A stretch of 64,000 bases of DNA from Sphingobacterium cellulitidis. GTDB taxonomy: Bacteria > Bacteroidota > Bacteroidia > Sphingobacteriales > Sphingobacteriaceae. The stretch lies in assembly GCA_002245855.1 (NCBI GenBank), contig NOUX01000005.1:310001-374000 (forward strand), given 5' to 3'. Below the pieces are notes generated by a model. The model had not been told where the DNA came from. It saw only the letters and a program-made list of their open reading frames with translations, and searched no databases. Shown one piece after another: positions 18,162 through 27,731 of this stretch. A program made the position numbers and the translations under genes. Positions within the stretch are counted from its first letter, which is position 1. The number at the start of each line of letters is the position of its first letter.

Positions 18162-19910
18162 TTACAAAGCTCCCATCATTTGAGTAGCAAATGCATCATC
18201 TGCTTTCAATTTCAATGTTTCACTGAAGTGTTGTTTTGCTTTTGCAGTATCACCTTTTAGGTACGCGAAATAGCCGATATAGTTATGTGCATCAGCTGCA
18301 TAAGTTTTGTTAGCTTCTTCTTCAGCTTTACCAGAAGCATTGATCGCTTCCAATAATTTAGTGAATGAGTCAACAAAAATACCTTTAGCATTTTCAGGAT
18401 CGTACATTACGTTATCCAAAGCTAGTTCAGTTAATCCTTTGTAGTATAACGCTGGAATTTTGTATTTGGCAACAACTTCTTTTTTAGTTGAATTTGCTAC
18501 AAGACCCAATGATTTCACTGCTGCTTCCAAGTGTGGTTTAGCTTCAGTCATTTTTTCAGCTACTTGTTCAGGAGTCAACTCAGTACCTTCTGGAACAGTT
18601 ACTAATTTAGAACCGATACCATACTCGATTTGCCCTAAGTAGAAGTTCGAGTCGAAGAAGTAGTCAGAGCTATCATTGTTAGCAGGAATCGCGAAGATTT
18701 TAGAAGCAATTTCTTGTTCACCATTTTTGAAGTATTCAAAAGCAGTTTCTGAGATTTCCTCATCATAATTCTCGTCTTCAGTTTGTTTAGTTTCAGCTAC
18801 TTTTAATAATTCAGCACCTTTTGCAGCATCACCAGCAACTAAGTTTGCTAAACCAGCATATAAGTAATCACGTCCGATTAAACGAGCTGTATCAACTTTG
18901 CTGAATAAAGTAGTCATATACTCTAATGATTTTGGATAATCTTTATCTTGTAGAAAAGCGATATATCCTAAGTATCGATAAACTTTAGCATCAACACCTT
19001 CAATAGTTGATAATTGTTGTGCTACAGTTTTCAATTCATCATAGTTACCAGAATAAACCAAGAAGTCAGCGTAACGAACCTTAGCATCTGTTGAAGCATC
19101 ACCTGTCAATGACAAGTATTTTTTGTAGTTCTCTACTGCCTTTTGGTTGATTTCACGATACTGATCTTCTGGTGCCTTGATAGATGATAAGTAATAAGTT
19201 TCTGCCAATTCACGGTAGATCGGACCATATTCAGGGTTCTCACCTGCCAATGTAGTCAATTGCTCTAATACTACATCATAAGCTTGTGCTCTTCTAGAGA
19301 TGATTGCTTGACCAATTTTAGGCGCTAAAAGTTTAGGGTCAATTGTCAAGGCATCACGGTAAGCTACGTATGCAGGGCTACTTTCACGTAGACCAGCATA
19401 AGCATCACCTAATGCATTAGGAATTAAAGCATCCTTTGCATTCATTTCTTTAGCCTTAGTTAAATATTCTACCGCTTTTTTATAATCCGGTTTTGGCGAA
19501 TCAATATATGCTCTACCAATAAAGTAAGGGATTTCATACTCCTTTTTACCTATACCTTGTGAGGCTGTAGCAAACTTCGTTTCTGCTGCACTCACATTAC
19601 CTTTTTCAAGGTCTACTATACCTAAACCTACAGTATTCAATTTTTCTTTAGGAGCATTTGTTACACCTTCTTGGAAAACGATTTGAGCTGAGTCAACTTT
19701 ATCGTTAATCAAGTGAATTTGTCCTAAGTAAAAATAGTTTTCACCATCTTTTGCCTTCTTCTGAACCAAATTTTGCAACATTGCTTTAGCTTTGTCATAT
19801 TGTTCAGCTTGAATTGCAGCCTTTGCATCTTTGATACTTTGAGCTTGTGCTGTACCTGTAGCAACAGCCCCCGCAACTAAAAGGCTTAAAAATAATTTGC
19901 TGTTTGTCAT
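18162..19910 (-). CDS. Secreted tetratricopeptide-repeat protein
   Basis: 582 residues. A clear signal peptide ends near residue 23 (ATGTAQAQ), so it is periplasmic or envelope-bound. The remainder is helical TPR-like, for example AAIQAEQYDKAKAMLQNLV, FYLGQIHLINDKVDSAQIVF and the C-terminal YFAYLKGDTAKAKQHFSETL. It is the last gene of the ExbB-ExbD-ExbD-TonB-PstS operon, 27 bases after the PstS-like gene. TPR proteins are commonly scaffolds; here it may organise the Ton complex or its lipoprotein partner, which is inference from position. Confidence 0.85.
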   Translation of the reverse strand: MTNSKLFLSLLVAGAVATGTAQAQSIKDAKAAIQAEQYDKAKAMLQNLVQKKAKDGENYFYLGQIHLINDKVDSAQIVFQEGVTNAPKEKLNTVGLGIVDLEKGNVSAAETKFATASQGIGKKEYEIPYFIGRAYIDSPKPDYKKAVEYLTKAKEMNAKDALIPNALGDAYAGLRESSPAYVAYRDALTIDPKLLAPKIGQAIISRRAQAYDVVLEQLTTLAGENPEYGPIYRELAETYYLSSIKAPEDQYREINQKAVENYKKYLSLTGDASTDAKVRYADFLVYSGNYDELKTVAQQLSTIEGVDAKVYRYLGYIAFLQDKDYPKSLEYMTTLFSKVDTARLIGRDYLYAGLANLVAGDAAKGAELLKVAETKQTEDENYDEEISETAFEYFKNGEQEIASKIFAIPANNDSSDYFFDSNFYLGQIEYGIGSKLVTVPEGTELTPEQVAEKMTEAKPHLEAAVKSLGLVANSTKKEVVAKYKIPALYYKGLTELALDNVMYDPENAKGIFVDSFTKLLEAINASGKAEEEANKTYAADAHNYIGYFAYLKGDTAKAKQHFSETLKLKADDAFATQMMGAL

Positions 19911-19937
19911 AATCTGTTATTTACTCTTTGTTATAAA

Positions 19938-20891
19938 CTAATTTATGTTGTCTTCTCTAATAATGATTTCTCGACCTGGCATCGTATAAGGCAGTAAGCC
20001 ATATTTTAATACGATTCTTTGTCCACGATCTCCTGTCATGAACGCAGAAAAACCTATCCCCAATCCCATCTTTGGCTGATAATTTAACACTTGAAATTCT
20101 GATTTCAGAGCGTATTCATCGGTAGCAAATGTGGTCTGAGAAGGCTTAAAGAAACCGAGACTTTTACCATCTTTTATACTTTGAAGGCTTAAGATACGAA
20201 TTTTATTTTCTTCTCCAAACTGCTTTATGCAATCTAAATACTGCCCGTAAGAGATCACACCTATACTGTTTGGATCCGCCAAAACTTCATCGATAACTTC
20301 TTTGGAAGTCGTCATCCCTTTCACAGATTGGCCAGAAACCTTTTCCAAGTTCGTTAATTCCTTAACTTTTCTAAAATTTGTGGAATTGATATTATCAAAT
20401 ACCAAACGCTTTCCTGAATTAGATTCTCCTTTCAACAATGATTTTAACGTATTAATATCGATTGAAGTATCTGCTGCCGAAAGATTATTAAAAAAAAGAA
20501 CGCCATCATAGAAAATTGGGAAGGTACGAGGTTTCAATTGTCGTTTTACAAAACCTGCACTCTCCTCAGTACTTAGAGACCTCGCTAGGACTGCAATATC
20601 TGCTTCTCCAGTAATCAACGCATTGATTGCTTCCTTTTCAGGCAATGGAATCAGCCTGATATTTGCATTCTCATAGGATGTTTTAAAAACATCAGCTTGT
20701 TCTAGCATGATCGGCAAAATCGACTCATCTACGATTACTGCCAGTTCTCCTGCTAAAATCTTGCCAGTTCCTACGCCCTGCTTCTTCTGAGTACTATCTG
20801 TTACATCCTGACCTTTCTTTTTACTATTGGAACATGCGCCAATAGACAACATTAAAAAGCCAATGAATGCATAGATTAATATTCGCTTCAT
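19938..20891 (-). CDS. PstS-like phosphate-binding lipoprotein
   Basis: 317 residues with a lipoprotein signal (lipobox LSIGAC, cysteine about 20). The fold is that of PstS/PBP-like substrate-binding proteins: early LAVIVDESILPIM, the ADIAVLARSLS stretch, and the late PYTMPGREIIIR. No pstC, pstA or pstB gene is near. It belongs to the Ton operon and sits between the small membrane protein and the TPR gene, so it may serve an outer-membrane uptake or sensing role instead of a classical ABC transporter. Ligand identity (phosphate or another oxyanion) is unproven. Confidence 0.8.
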   Translation of the reverse strand: MKRILIYAFIGFLMLSIGACSNSKKKGQDVTDSTQKKQGVGTGKILAGELAVIVDESILPIMLEQADVFKTSYENANIRLIPLPEKEAINALITGEADIAVLARSLSTEESAGFVKRQLKPRTFPIFYDGVLFFNNLSAADTSIDINTLKSLLKGESNSGKRLVFDNINSTNFRKVKELTNLEKVSGQSVKGMTTSKEVIDEVLADPNSIGVISYGQYLDCIKQFGEENKIRILSLQSIKDGKSLGFFKPSQTTFATDEYALKSEFQVLNYQPKMGLGIGFSAFMTGDRGQRIVLKYGLLPYTMPGREIIIREDNIN

Positions 20892-20921
20892 GATTATTAG
20901 AATGAAATAGTTCGCTAAGGA

Positions 20922-21161
20922 TTAATTATTTCTAAAATTATTTTGCCAAAGTCGGGCAAAACGCATAAATGAATATACGATTAGAAGGACTCCAAATATG
21001 TTCTTGTAAGTAGGATCAATTTCGATCGGAAAACCTTTCCAAAAGATAATTAATAATCCCACCACGAAATAAAAGAAGAACATGAATAGTCCTAAAATGG
21101 ACAGAAATCGCTGTGTGGGCGATTTCTGTCTAAAATTATTTCTTGTTGAAGGATTCGACAT
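20922..21161 (-). CDS. Small two-helix membrane protein of the ton operon
   Basis: 79 residues: a basic N-terminus (RNNFRQKSPTQRF), then two hydrophobic helices (about 21-43 and 52-67), and a short basic tail. I do not recognise a named family. It lies 6 bases after tonB and 30 bases before the PstS-like gene on the same strand, so it is a genuine member of the operon. It may be an accessory membrane subunit of the Ton motor. Confidence 0.7.
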   Translation of the reverse strand: MSNPSTRNNFRQKSPTQRFLSILGLFMFFFYFVVGLLIIFWKGFPIEIDPTYKNIFGVLLIVYSFMRFARLWQNNFRNN

Positions 21162-21167
21162 ATCGAA

Positions 21168-22049
21168 TTACATTTGCGACAAGTCTAAGCGAATCGGCAA
21201 TGAATAACGAACTGGAACCGGACGACCATTCTGGATAGCTGGTTGCCATTTCTTGGATTTCTTCAATGCAGTGATTGCTGCTTGACCTGTTCCATAAGAA
21301 AGATCTTTTACCACTTTGATATCTGTCAAAGAACCTGTTTTGTCAATTACGAATGACAATTCGATTGTACCTTTTACTCCTGCTTCACTAGCAGCAGCTG
21401 GATAAACAAGTGTCGTAGACACGAACTGACGGAAGGCATTGATACCTCCTGGGTACGAAGCTGGTACTTCAACGGCTTCGAAATCGTAAACCTTATTCGG
21501 GTCACCACCTTCTACACCTTTTGTACTACCAGTAATAGCACCTTCTACTTTCTTAGGACCAAACTCTCCTGTCGGAACACCTGAGGCACCTGGGGTACCT
21601 TTCAAGGTAATACGCGCTGGAGTCGCATTTTTTTCCTTAATTTCTTCTTGAGAAACAACCTCTTCTTTTACTTGTCTTGCATCAACAACCTTAGGCTCTG
21701 GGAAACGTATTAAGTCTTCCGCAGGTGGCTCTTCAGCAATACGTTGAGGCGGGGTTTCCTCTTGAGGAAGTGGTTCTTCTTCTTCAGGTGGCTCAGGAAG
21801 TTCTAAGTCTTCCAAAGTTACTGGAGTAACAACCTCCACTTCTTCAACTGGTTTCTCAGGAAAAAGCTTTATATCAAAGGCTTTTATAGCCACGAAAGCA
21901 AGGACTACCGCCGAAACTGAAAATAAAGCGATGTTTGTTGCCTTTGGAGCAAACTTACGTAGTTCATACGCACCATACTCTTTATTTCTATTTTCAAAAA
22001 CGACATCTAGCCATTCTTTCTTAAATAAATCTAATTTTGAACCAATCAT
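21168..22049 (-). CDS. tonB: TonB-family energy transducer
   Basis: 293 residues. A cytoplasmic N-terminal segment of about 45 residues (KKEWLDVVFENRNKEYGAYE), typical of Bacteroidota TonB proteins, precedes one membrane helix (about 47-65). A Pro/Glu-rich periplasmic spacer follows (LPEPPEEEEPLPQEETPP), then a C-terminal TonB domain (AYPAAASEAGVKG-like region, WQPAIQNGRPVPVRYSLPI). It transmits the ExbBD proton-driven force to outer-membrane receptors. It sits directly after two exbD genes. Confidence 0.93.
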   Translation of the reverse strand: MIGSKLDLFKKEWLDVVFENRNKEYGAYELRKFAPKATNIALFSVSAVVLAFVAIKAFDIKLFPEKPVEEVEVVTPVTLEDLELPEPPEEEEPLPQEETPPQRIAEEPPAEDLIRFPEPKVVDARQVKEEVVSQEEIKEKNATPARITLKGTPGASGVPTGEFGPKKVEGAITGSTKGVEGGDPNKVYDFEAVEVPASYPGGINAFRQFVSTTLVYPAAASEAGVKGTIELSFVIDKTGSLTDIKVVKDLSYGTGQAAITALKKSKKWQPAIQNGRPVPVRYSLPIRLDLSQM

Positions 22050-22070
22050 TTTCTTTCGATTTAGCTGATA

Positions 22071-22628
22071 TTATTCGTTGTAGATTCCATTGGTCTTTAA
22101 AACCTCAACCTCTTCAGGTTTAATTTTGGAAATCATAAAACGTTTAACATCAGTGATTTTCATTTCATCTAATATATCAACGAGATTACGTTGAATAGAC
22201 CTGTCACTTGGACGAATTACAACAATTAGATCTTTACCACCTGACACTTGAGGAACTTGCGCTTTTTTCTCTAAAACGATTTTTCTAATTCCTTCTTTGC
22301 TATAATCTACGACAGCTGGTGCCGAGATTGGGTTTGCTAATTGTCCGTAATACCAAGCAATCTTATTATCCGAACCTAACAATAAGGTGATAGAACGGTT
22401 ATCCGCGATTTCAATCTCGGGATTTTTCTCATTCATGTCCTTATTCTTATCAGGCATGTTAACATCCATCGCTTGAGGCTTATTCAAGGACGTTGTAAGC
22501 ATGAAGAAGGTAATCAGAAGGAATGCTAGATCCACCATCGCGGTTAAATCCACACGTCCACCGTTTTTCTTCGACCTTACTTTGCCGCCTTTTTTGCCGC
22601 CGCCGGAGTCTTGATTTAATTCTGCCAT
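22071..22628 (-). CDS. exbD: ExbD/TolR-family biopolymer transport protein (second copy)
   Basis: 185 residues. A basic cytoplasmic N-terminus (KGGKVRSKKNGGRVD) is followed by one helix starting LTAMVDLAFLLITFFMLTT, which contains the functional membrane aspartate (VDLAF). The periplasmic domain is longer than in enterobacterial ExbD. It works with ExbB as proton-motive stator of TonB. The two exbD genes are 11 bases apart. Confidence 0.92.
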   Translation of the reverse strand: MAELNQDSGGGKKGGKVRSKKNGGRVDLTAMVDLAFLLITFFMLTTSLNKPQAMDVNMPDKNKDMNEKNPEIEIADNRSITLLLGSDNKIAWYYGQLANPISAPAVVDYSKEGIRKIVLEKKAQVPQVSGGKDLIVVIRPSDRSIQRNLVDILDEMKITDVKRFMISKIKPEEVEVLKTNGIYNE

Positions 22629-22639
22629 TTTTTATCTTC

Positions 22640-23296
22640 TTATTTTTCCTGACGTAATCCAGTCACAAAACTAAATTTGTTTTGTTTTTGGTTTCTCAGG
22701 GTTTCGATAATCAAATTCATTACTGCGTACTTTTCTTCAGCATCTGCTTTGATCGCTACAACCAATGGCCCTGGATTCGTGAAATTCTTCTCCTCTGCTT
22801 CTCGGTCACGGTTAAATTCAACCGTTGCTAAACGTGCTTGCTGAACCCAGTGATACAATTCGTTCGATAAAGCCTCAGTACTATCCACTGGGATACCTGA
22901 TTGGATCTCTACCGTACGCTTCGCTGGCTCTTGTGCTAGCAAAGGTCTCAACTGTTTGAAAGGCACACCAAAGTCCTCTAGTCCTTTAAACTTCTTATAA
23001 TCTTCATCCGAAAATGGAACACTATATTTAGCAGACATGTTTTTCAACGTTCTTTCCCTTACATTCGGGTTTTTGATCGTGAAGAAAACCTTACCCTGTT
23101 CTCCTACTGTAATAATCGCCAAGTTATCATCCGGCAATTTATCTAAAGTAGTAGACGCTGGGGTATCTACCATAAGTGTCTCAGGCTGACGTGCTGTCGC
23201 CGTCAATACGAAGAAGGTAAGAAGCAAGAAAGACACATCACACATTGCGGTCATGTCGATCGCTGTGCTGGCTCTTTTTACTTTTGCTTTTCCCAT
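22640..23296 (-). CDS. exbD: ExbD/TolR-family biopolymer transport protein (first copy)
   Basis: 218 residues. The motif IDMTAMCDVSFLLLTFFVLT contains the functional membrane aspartate. The periplasmic part is about 70 residues longer than a classical ExbD, with an insertion around residues 70-150. Two different ExbD proteins next to one ExbB suggest a heteromeric stator. It lies about 100 bases after exbB, the widest gap of the operon. Confidence 0.9.
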   Translation of the reverse strand: MGKAKVKRASTAIDMTAMCDVSFLLLTFFVLTATARQPETLMVDTPASTTLDKLPDDNLAIITVGEQGKVFFTIKNPNVRERTLKNMSAKYSVPFSDEDYKKFKGLEDFGVPFKQLRPLLAQEPAKRTVEIQSGIPVDSTEALSNELYHWVQQARLATVEFNRDREAEEKNFTNPGPLVVAIKADAEEKYAVMNLIIETLRNQKQNKFSFVTGLRQEK

Positions 23297-23395
23297 TTCT
23301 TTACTTCTTTAATGTAAACACTCTATTTCGTTTTAATAATGATGCGAAACCGTTGAACATTGCATAAAATAAATTCAACTTTTTTTCGAATCTTC

Positions 23396-24229
23396 TTATT
23401 TGTGGTTTGCTGCGTACGTTTGAACGATTGAGAAACCAGCTTCGTCAATAGAATATGTTAATGTATCGATCTTAGAAGTTAAGATGTTGTAGAAAATAAT
23501 CGCGATAGTAGATGTACCGATACCTGTAGCCGTGTTAATCAAGGCCTCAGAAATACCGTTTGCTAATTGTGCTGAATCTGGAGTACCACCTGTTGCTAAA
23601 GCCGAGAACGCTTTAATCATACCTGTTACTGTACCTAATAGACCTGTTAATGTACCAATTGATACTAATGTAGCGATAACTGTTAAGTTTTTCTCTAACA
23701 TTGGCATCTCTAAAGTAGTAGCCTCTTCAATTTCTTTTTGGATTGCTAATACTGATTTTTCTGTATCTAATCCTGGATGAGCTTCAACATCTTTATATTT
23801 TAAAAGACCAGCTTTGATTACGTTCGCTACAGAACCTTTTTGTTTGTCACACTCTTGGATAGCATTGTCAATATTACCTGATCTTAATAAACCTTGTACT
23901 TTTCTTACAAAGTTACCTACGTTTCCAGTTCCAGACGCTTTACTGATAACAATAAGACGCTCGATTGAAAAAACCCATACCATTAAGAATAAACCAAGTA
24001 ATACTGGTACCACATATCCTGCATGGTATACCATTCCTAAATAGTTTCCAGGTAAAGGTCTGTTCTCAACATTTCCGTCAACGAAGTTACTAGGATCACC
24101 CATTACATATTTGTAAACCAAGAAACCAATTACTAGACAAATGATAATTGCTAAACTTGCAAATAGATTACCCGCATTGCCACTCTCTTGTTTAGCTGGG
24201 GCTGTTGTAGTTTTTGGTGCGTTTGCCAT
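23396..24229 (-). CDS. exbB: MotA/TolQ/ExbB proton channel protein
   Basis: 277 residues with an N-terminal helix (about 24-44), a second at 75-93 and two C-terminal helices. The conserved MotA/TolQ region is seen as TLVSIGTLTGLLGTVTGMI and ALINTATGIGTSTIAIIFYN. It is the first gene of the operon and carries a promoter about 95 bases upstream. The Thr/Ala/Gly-rich helices that line the proton path look normal. Confidence 0.93.
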   Translation of the reverse strand: MANAPKTTTAPAKQESGNAGNLFASLAIIICLVIGFLVYKYVMGDPSNFVDGNVENRPLPGNYLGMVYHAGYVVPVLLGLFLMVWVFSIERLIVISKASGTGNVGNFVRKVQGLLRSGNIDNAIQECDKQKGSVANVIKAGLLKYKDVEAHPGLDTEKSVLAIQKEIEEATTLEMPMLEKNLTVIATLVSIGTLTGLLGTVTGMIKAFSALATGGTPDSAQLANGISEALINTATGIGTSTIAIIFYNILTSKIDTLTYSIDEAGFSIVQTYAANHK

Positions 24230-24325
24230 TTTTTACTAATTTTTAGATTTTTTACTGTTGTTTAATTATTAAGTTAAATTCAATTTAATGCAAGCTAATT
24301 GCCGTTATTTTACATTAATTCAAAA

Positions 24326-24354
24326 CAAATATAGCATTTTCTGTTAAAAACAAA
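24326..24354 (-). promoter_or_regulatory. Promoter of the exbB-tonB operon
   Basis: On the minus strand TTTG (24354-24351), a 17-base spacer and TATATTTG (24333-24326) fit the Bacteroidota -33/-7 pattern. The predicted leader is about 90 bases. Confidence 0.5.
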
Positions 24355-24645
24355 ATTAATTTGAAGATATCTGATTATTTAATTTTTAGGTCGTGTTACC
24401 TACTCATTGACGTTCTTCAGCAGCTCTCAAATCAATGCTTCATTTGTCGTATCACATAACGGTTGAATATTCCATATTTTTTACAATGAAAACCATTTTT
24501 TTTTTGAATTGCAAATTATCAAATCGTTAAATGTTAAAAATAAGTGAGCATTTACTTACAATCTCGCCCGCCTTTCCAAAACCCAAATCCAAATAAATAC
24601 CCATTATTTCTTTGTTTTATAAACGTTTACATAGCAATCCGAAGC
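24355..24645. other. Gene-free AT-rich region between sui1 and the exbB promoter
   Basis: No open frame with family-like sequence, no tRNA-like fold and no strong hairpin was seen. A long T-run (near 24490-24505) is present. It is simply the 3' flank of the sui1 gene and the 5' flank of exbB. Confidence 0.4.
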
Positions 24646-24996
24646 TTAGCCCGTCACAGATTTTACCCCGTACTTTTCCAAACTTAAATATTGGATAATT
24701 TTTTCCTTGAAATCACCTTGTATCAAGATTTCTCCATCCTTTACACTCCCTCCAACACCACAACGCTGCTTCAAAACCCGACCTAAATCCTCTAAATCAG
24801 AGTCCGAACCCACAAAACCCGACACAAACGTCACAACCTTCCCCTTACGCTGTTTCTTGTCAATCCCTACGCGTAATTTCTGCTTTTCATTCGGAAGCGT
24901 TTCTACCTCCTCCTGAGCATCAGTATCATTATATTCAAAATCATCGGAAGTGGAATAAACGATCCCCTCAAACCTTTGTTTCTTCTGCTTAGCCAT
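24646..24996 (-). CDS. SUI1/eIF1-like translation initiation factor (YciH family)
   Basis: 116 residues from the ATG at 24996. The C-terminal SUI1 fold is visible: LRVGIDKKQRKGKVVTFVSG, then the LKQRCGVGGSVKDGEILIQG motif, and GDFKEKIIQYL at the end. The N-terminal 40 residues are acidic and variable. It probably affects start-codon selection on the ribosome. An upstream TTG start at 25005 overlaps the lipid kinase stop and is rejected. It is co-transcribed with that kinase. Confidence 0.88.
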   Translation of the reverse strand: MAKQKKQRFEGIVYSTSDDFEYNDTDAQEEVETLPNEKQKLRVGIDKKQRKGKVVTFVSGFVGSDSDLEDLGRVLKQRCGVGGSVKDGEILIQGDFKEKIIQYLSLEKYGVKSVTG

Positions 24997-24998
24997 TT

Positions 24999-25874
24999 CT
25001 AACAAATTATTTTTAATGCGTTCCCTTGTACCTTAATATCAATTTTATTCCCTAAATCCATCGGTTCACCATCTAAATGAACCGGAGCTTTACCCTCCTG
25101 CTCAATGCAAATTTCTTTACCAGGAATAATCTCAACGTATTCAGATTGGTCCGCAGTCTTATTAAATAGATGAAAAATCATCATCGGTAAAGTATATAAC
25201 GGAAATTTATGCACAACACATACATCCAATAGCCCATCATTTATCGAAGCATTGGGTGCGATATAGGCATTATTGCCATATTGTGGTGAATTCGCTACGG
25301 AAATCATGAAAGCTTCCCTTTCGTAAGTCTTCCCATCAATCTTTAAGGTATACTTCTTCGGCTTATAATTACTGATCACATTGATGACCGTCCTTAAATA
25401 TCCCACCGGACCTCGGATGGTTTCAGAGGCAAAGCGATCACTCACTGAGGCATCAAAACCAATTCCGGCGATATTGAAAAAACAGCGATCAGCGATTTTA
25501 CCGCAGTCGATCTCGACGGATTCAAATCGATTGATCCTACGCAAGGCTGCAGATTCATTCATCGGGATCCCTAAATAATAAGCCAATCCATTTCCTGAGC
25601 CTTCCGGCACAATCCCCAAGGGAATACCCGACCCTACTAACGCGGTTCCAATTTCATTGATAGTACCATCTCCCCCTACCGCAATTACAGCATCGTATTG
25701 CTCCTCAATCGCAGATTGAGCAAGTTCAAAGGCATGGTTAGCGTGATTAGTGACCTTAAAGGTCGGTTCAAACCTGTTTAAATCCAGTACTTCGAGTACC
25801 TGTTTATTAAACGTTGTCTTCTTCTTCCCGCCAGATACTGGATTGATTACAAACAGTATGCGCTTCTTTCTCAT
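24999..25874 (-). CDS. Diacylglycerol/lipid kinase family protein (YegS-like)
   Basis: 291 residues. The DAGK catalytic motif VIAVGGDGTINEIGTAL is at about residues 61-77. NPVSGGKKK near the start and PEGSGNGLAYYLGIP are the nucleotide-binding elements. It should phosphorylate a lipid such as diacylglycerol or a sphingoid base; sphingolipids are typical of Sphingobacteriaceae, so that substrate is plausible but not shown. It is divergent from metK. Confidence 0.88.
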   Translation of the reverse strand: MRKKRILFVINPVSGGKKKTTFNKQVLEVLDLNRFEPTFKVTNHANHAFELAQSAIEEQYDAVIAVGGDGTINEIGTALVGSGIPLGIVPEGSGNGLAYYLGIPMNESAALRRINRFESVEIDCGKIADRCFFNIAGIGFDASVSDRFASETIRGPVGYLRTVINVISNYKPKKYTLKIDGKTYEREAFMISVANSPQYGNNAYIAPNASINDGLLDVCVVHKFPLYTLPMMIFHLFNKTADQSEYVEIIPGKEICIEQEGKAPVHLDGEPMDLGNKIDIKVQGNALKIIC

Positions 25875-26098
25875 TTACGTCATTTAATTCCGCTAAAGAT
25901 AATAATTTGAATGAAATACTTTTTAAATATTGCAAAGTATCGTAGCTTTGTGCCACACAAAATGTGGACTGATTTGCATTTAGCATTATCATAATGTAAA
26001 TGGGAGATTGCAACCACAGTAAAAAAGTGCTAAAACCATTCGGGACAAATGATTTTTCACATACTGCCTGCTTTTCCCTTCAAACGTTTATTATTTTT

Positions 26099-27352
26099 AT
26101 GGCATATTTATTTACCTCCGAATCGGTATCTGAAGGACATCCTGACAAAGTCGCAGACCAGATTTCGGACGCTTTAATCGACAACTTCCTCGCATGGGAT
26201 GAAGATGCCCGCGTAGCTATTGAAACCTTAGTTACTACTGGACAGGTGGTTTTAGCAGGTGAAGTGAAGTCCAAAATCTATTTGGACGTGCAAAAAATCA
26301 CTCGCCAGGTTATTGAGAAAATCGGATACACCAAATCCGAGTATATGTTCGAAGCGAACTCCTGTGGAGTATTATCTGCTATCCACGAACAATCTGCTGA
26401 TATCAATCAAGGTGTTGACCGCGTCACTAAACAAGAACAAGGCGCTGGTGACCAAGGAATTATGTTCGGCTATGCAAATAACGAAACGGAAAACTATATG
26501 CCTTTGGCATTGGATATTTCACATCGTTTATTGTATGAACTTGCGGACTTAAGACGCGAAAATAGCGAAATTAAATACCTTCGCCCAGACGCTAAGTCGC
26601 AGGTGACTTTGGAATACGACGACAACCATAAACCCGTTCGTATCGATACAATCGTAATTTCTACCCAGCATGATGATTTTGCTTCTGAAAAGGAAATGCA
26701 GGAGAAAATCCAAGCCGATATCATCAATATTTTAATCCCTCGGGTTAAAGCCCAATTGAAACCTGAGTTACAGGCTTTATTTACGGATGAAATCAAATAC
26801 CATATCAACCCAACAGGAAAATTCGTAATCGGAGGTCCTCATGGAGATACAGGATTGACAGGTAGAAAAATCATCGTGGATACTTATGGTGGTAAGGGTG
26901 CTCATGGTGGTGGTGCTTTTTCAGGAAAAGACCCTTCAAAGGTTGACCGTTCTGCAGCCTATGCAACCCGTCATATCGCGAAAAACCTAGTAGCAGCAGG
27001 TGTTGCTGATGAAATCTTAGTTCAGATTTCATATGCTATCGGTGTGAAAGATCCTATGGGAATCTATGTAAACACTTATGGTACCAGCAAGGTTAACAAA
27101 ACTGATGGTGAAATCGCTACTATTATAGGTCAGCTTTTCGACATGACTCCTTACGGTATCGAAACACGCTTAGGCCTTCGCAACCCAATCTACGCTGAAA
27201 CCGCAGCTTATGGACACATGGGTAGAACCCCAAAAACGGTTACCAAAACTTTTGAAAACTCCAATGGCGAAACTAAGACCCTTGATGTAGATTTATTCAC
27301 TTGGGAAAAATTAGACTTCGTTGATGAGGTAAAAAAAGCATTCGGAATTTAA
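26099..27352 (+). CDS. metK: S-adenosylmethionine synthetase
   Basis: 417 residues from the ATG at 26099 ([20 protein letters not shown]). The open frame reaches back to 26000 but that extension is not MetK-like. Hallmarks include [46 protein letters not shown] split over two motifs, and [19 protein letters not shown]. The enzyme makes AdoMet from methionine and ATP. I looked for a SAM riboswitch in the 220-base leader and saw none. A strong terminator follows at 27415. Confidence 0.96.
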   Translation: MAYLFTSESVSEGHPDKVADQISDALIDNFLAWDEDARVAIETLVTTGQVVLAGEVKSKIYLDVQKITRQVIEKIGYTKSEYMFEANSCGVLSAIHEQSADINQGVDRVTKQEQGAGDQGIMFGYANNETENYMPLALDISHRLLYELADLRRENSEIKYLRPDAKSQVTLEYDDNHKPVRIDTIVISTQHDDFASEKEMQEKIQADIINILIPRVKAQLKPELQALFTDEIKYHINPTGKFVIGGPHGDTGLTGRKIIVDTYGGKGAHGGGAFSGKDPSKVDRSAAYATRHIAKNLVAAGVADEILVQISYAIGVKDPMGIYVNTYGTSKVNKTDGEIATIIGQLFDMTPYGIETRLGLRNPIYAETAAYGHMGRTPKTVTKTFENSNGETKTLDVDLFTWEKLDFVDEVKKAFGI

Positions 27353-27414
27353 TCTTCAAAGATGTAATAAGTTCTTTTAGCTTTTAAACCGCTAAGGGAC
27401 TTCTTAAATATTTA

Positions 27415-27460
27415 GAAACGCGCTTGAAATAGCTTTCAAGCGCGTTTCTTTTTTTATTTT
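27415..27460 (+). terminator. metK terminator
   Basis: A 15-bp perfect stem, GAAACGCGCTTGAAA against its complement, around TAGC is followed by a run of eight Ts and more A/T. Confidence 0.92.
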
Positions 27461-27543
27461 CAACAGCTATTTTCCAAAGAATTCTTGTAGCCACTGAATC
27501 CTATCTTTATTCAGGATTTTCTATGAACAAATTAACTGTTTTA

Positions 27544-27624
27544 CCGGACCTCTTCCGGACCTTCCTCGGACAATCGTCGGATTTCGTTCGAATTTTTTCG
27601 AACAAGGTCCGGCCCAATTCCGAA
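27544..27624. repeat. 11-bp phased CGGA repeat with internal hairpin
   Basis: CGGA/CGAA cores start at 27545, 27556, 27567, 27578, 27589 and 27599, that is every 11 (finally 10) bases. Inside, GTTCGAA and TTCGAAC (27586-27603) pair around TTTT, and the stem extends outward through TCGGA against TCCGG with G-U pairs. It is clearly more GC-rich than its surroundings. Confidence 0.65.
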
Positions 27625-27731
27625 GAAAATCTGGCGAAAACTATAATAATTCTTGAATTGCTATTGATATAGAGTCGAATTCAGGGTAATCCCCACTTAA
27701 AATAAAAAAAGGAGATATTGATTCAATAAAA

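Noticed and set aside
25930..25950. TAGCTTTG at 25943-25950 as the metK promoter
   Set aside because: It fits the -7 pattern but has no -33 at an acceptable distance and lies about 150 bases from the start inside a CAAAG/CTTTG inverted repeat, so it is too weak to list.
25875..26098. SAM riboswitch in the metK leader
   Set aside because: No conserved SAM-riboswitch core or terminator-like switch was found; only a short CATTAT/ATAATG palindrome is present.
26000..26098. Longer N-terminus for MetK starting at 26000
   Set aside because: The extra 33 residues do not resemble MetK, and the usual start [17 protein letters not shown] begins at 26099.
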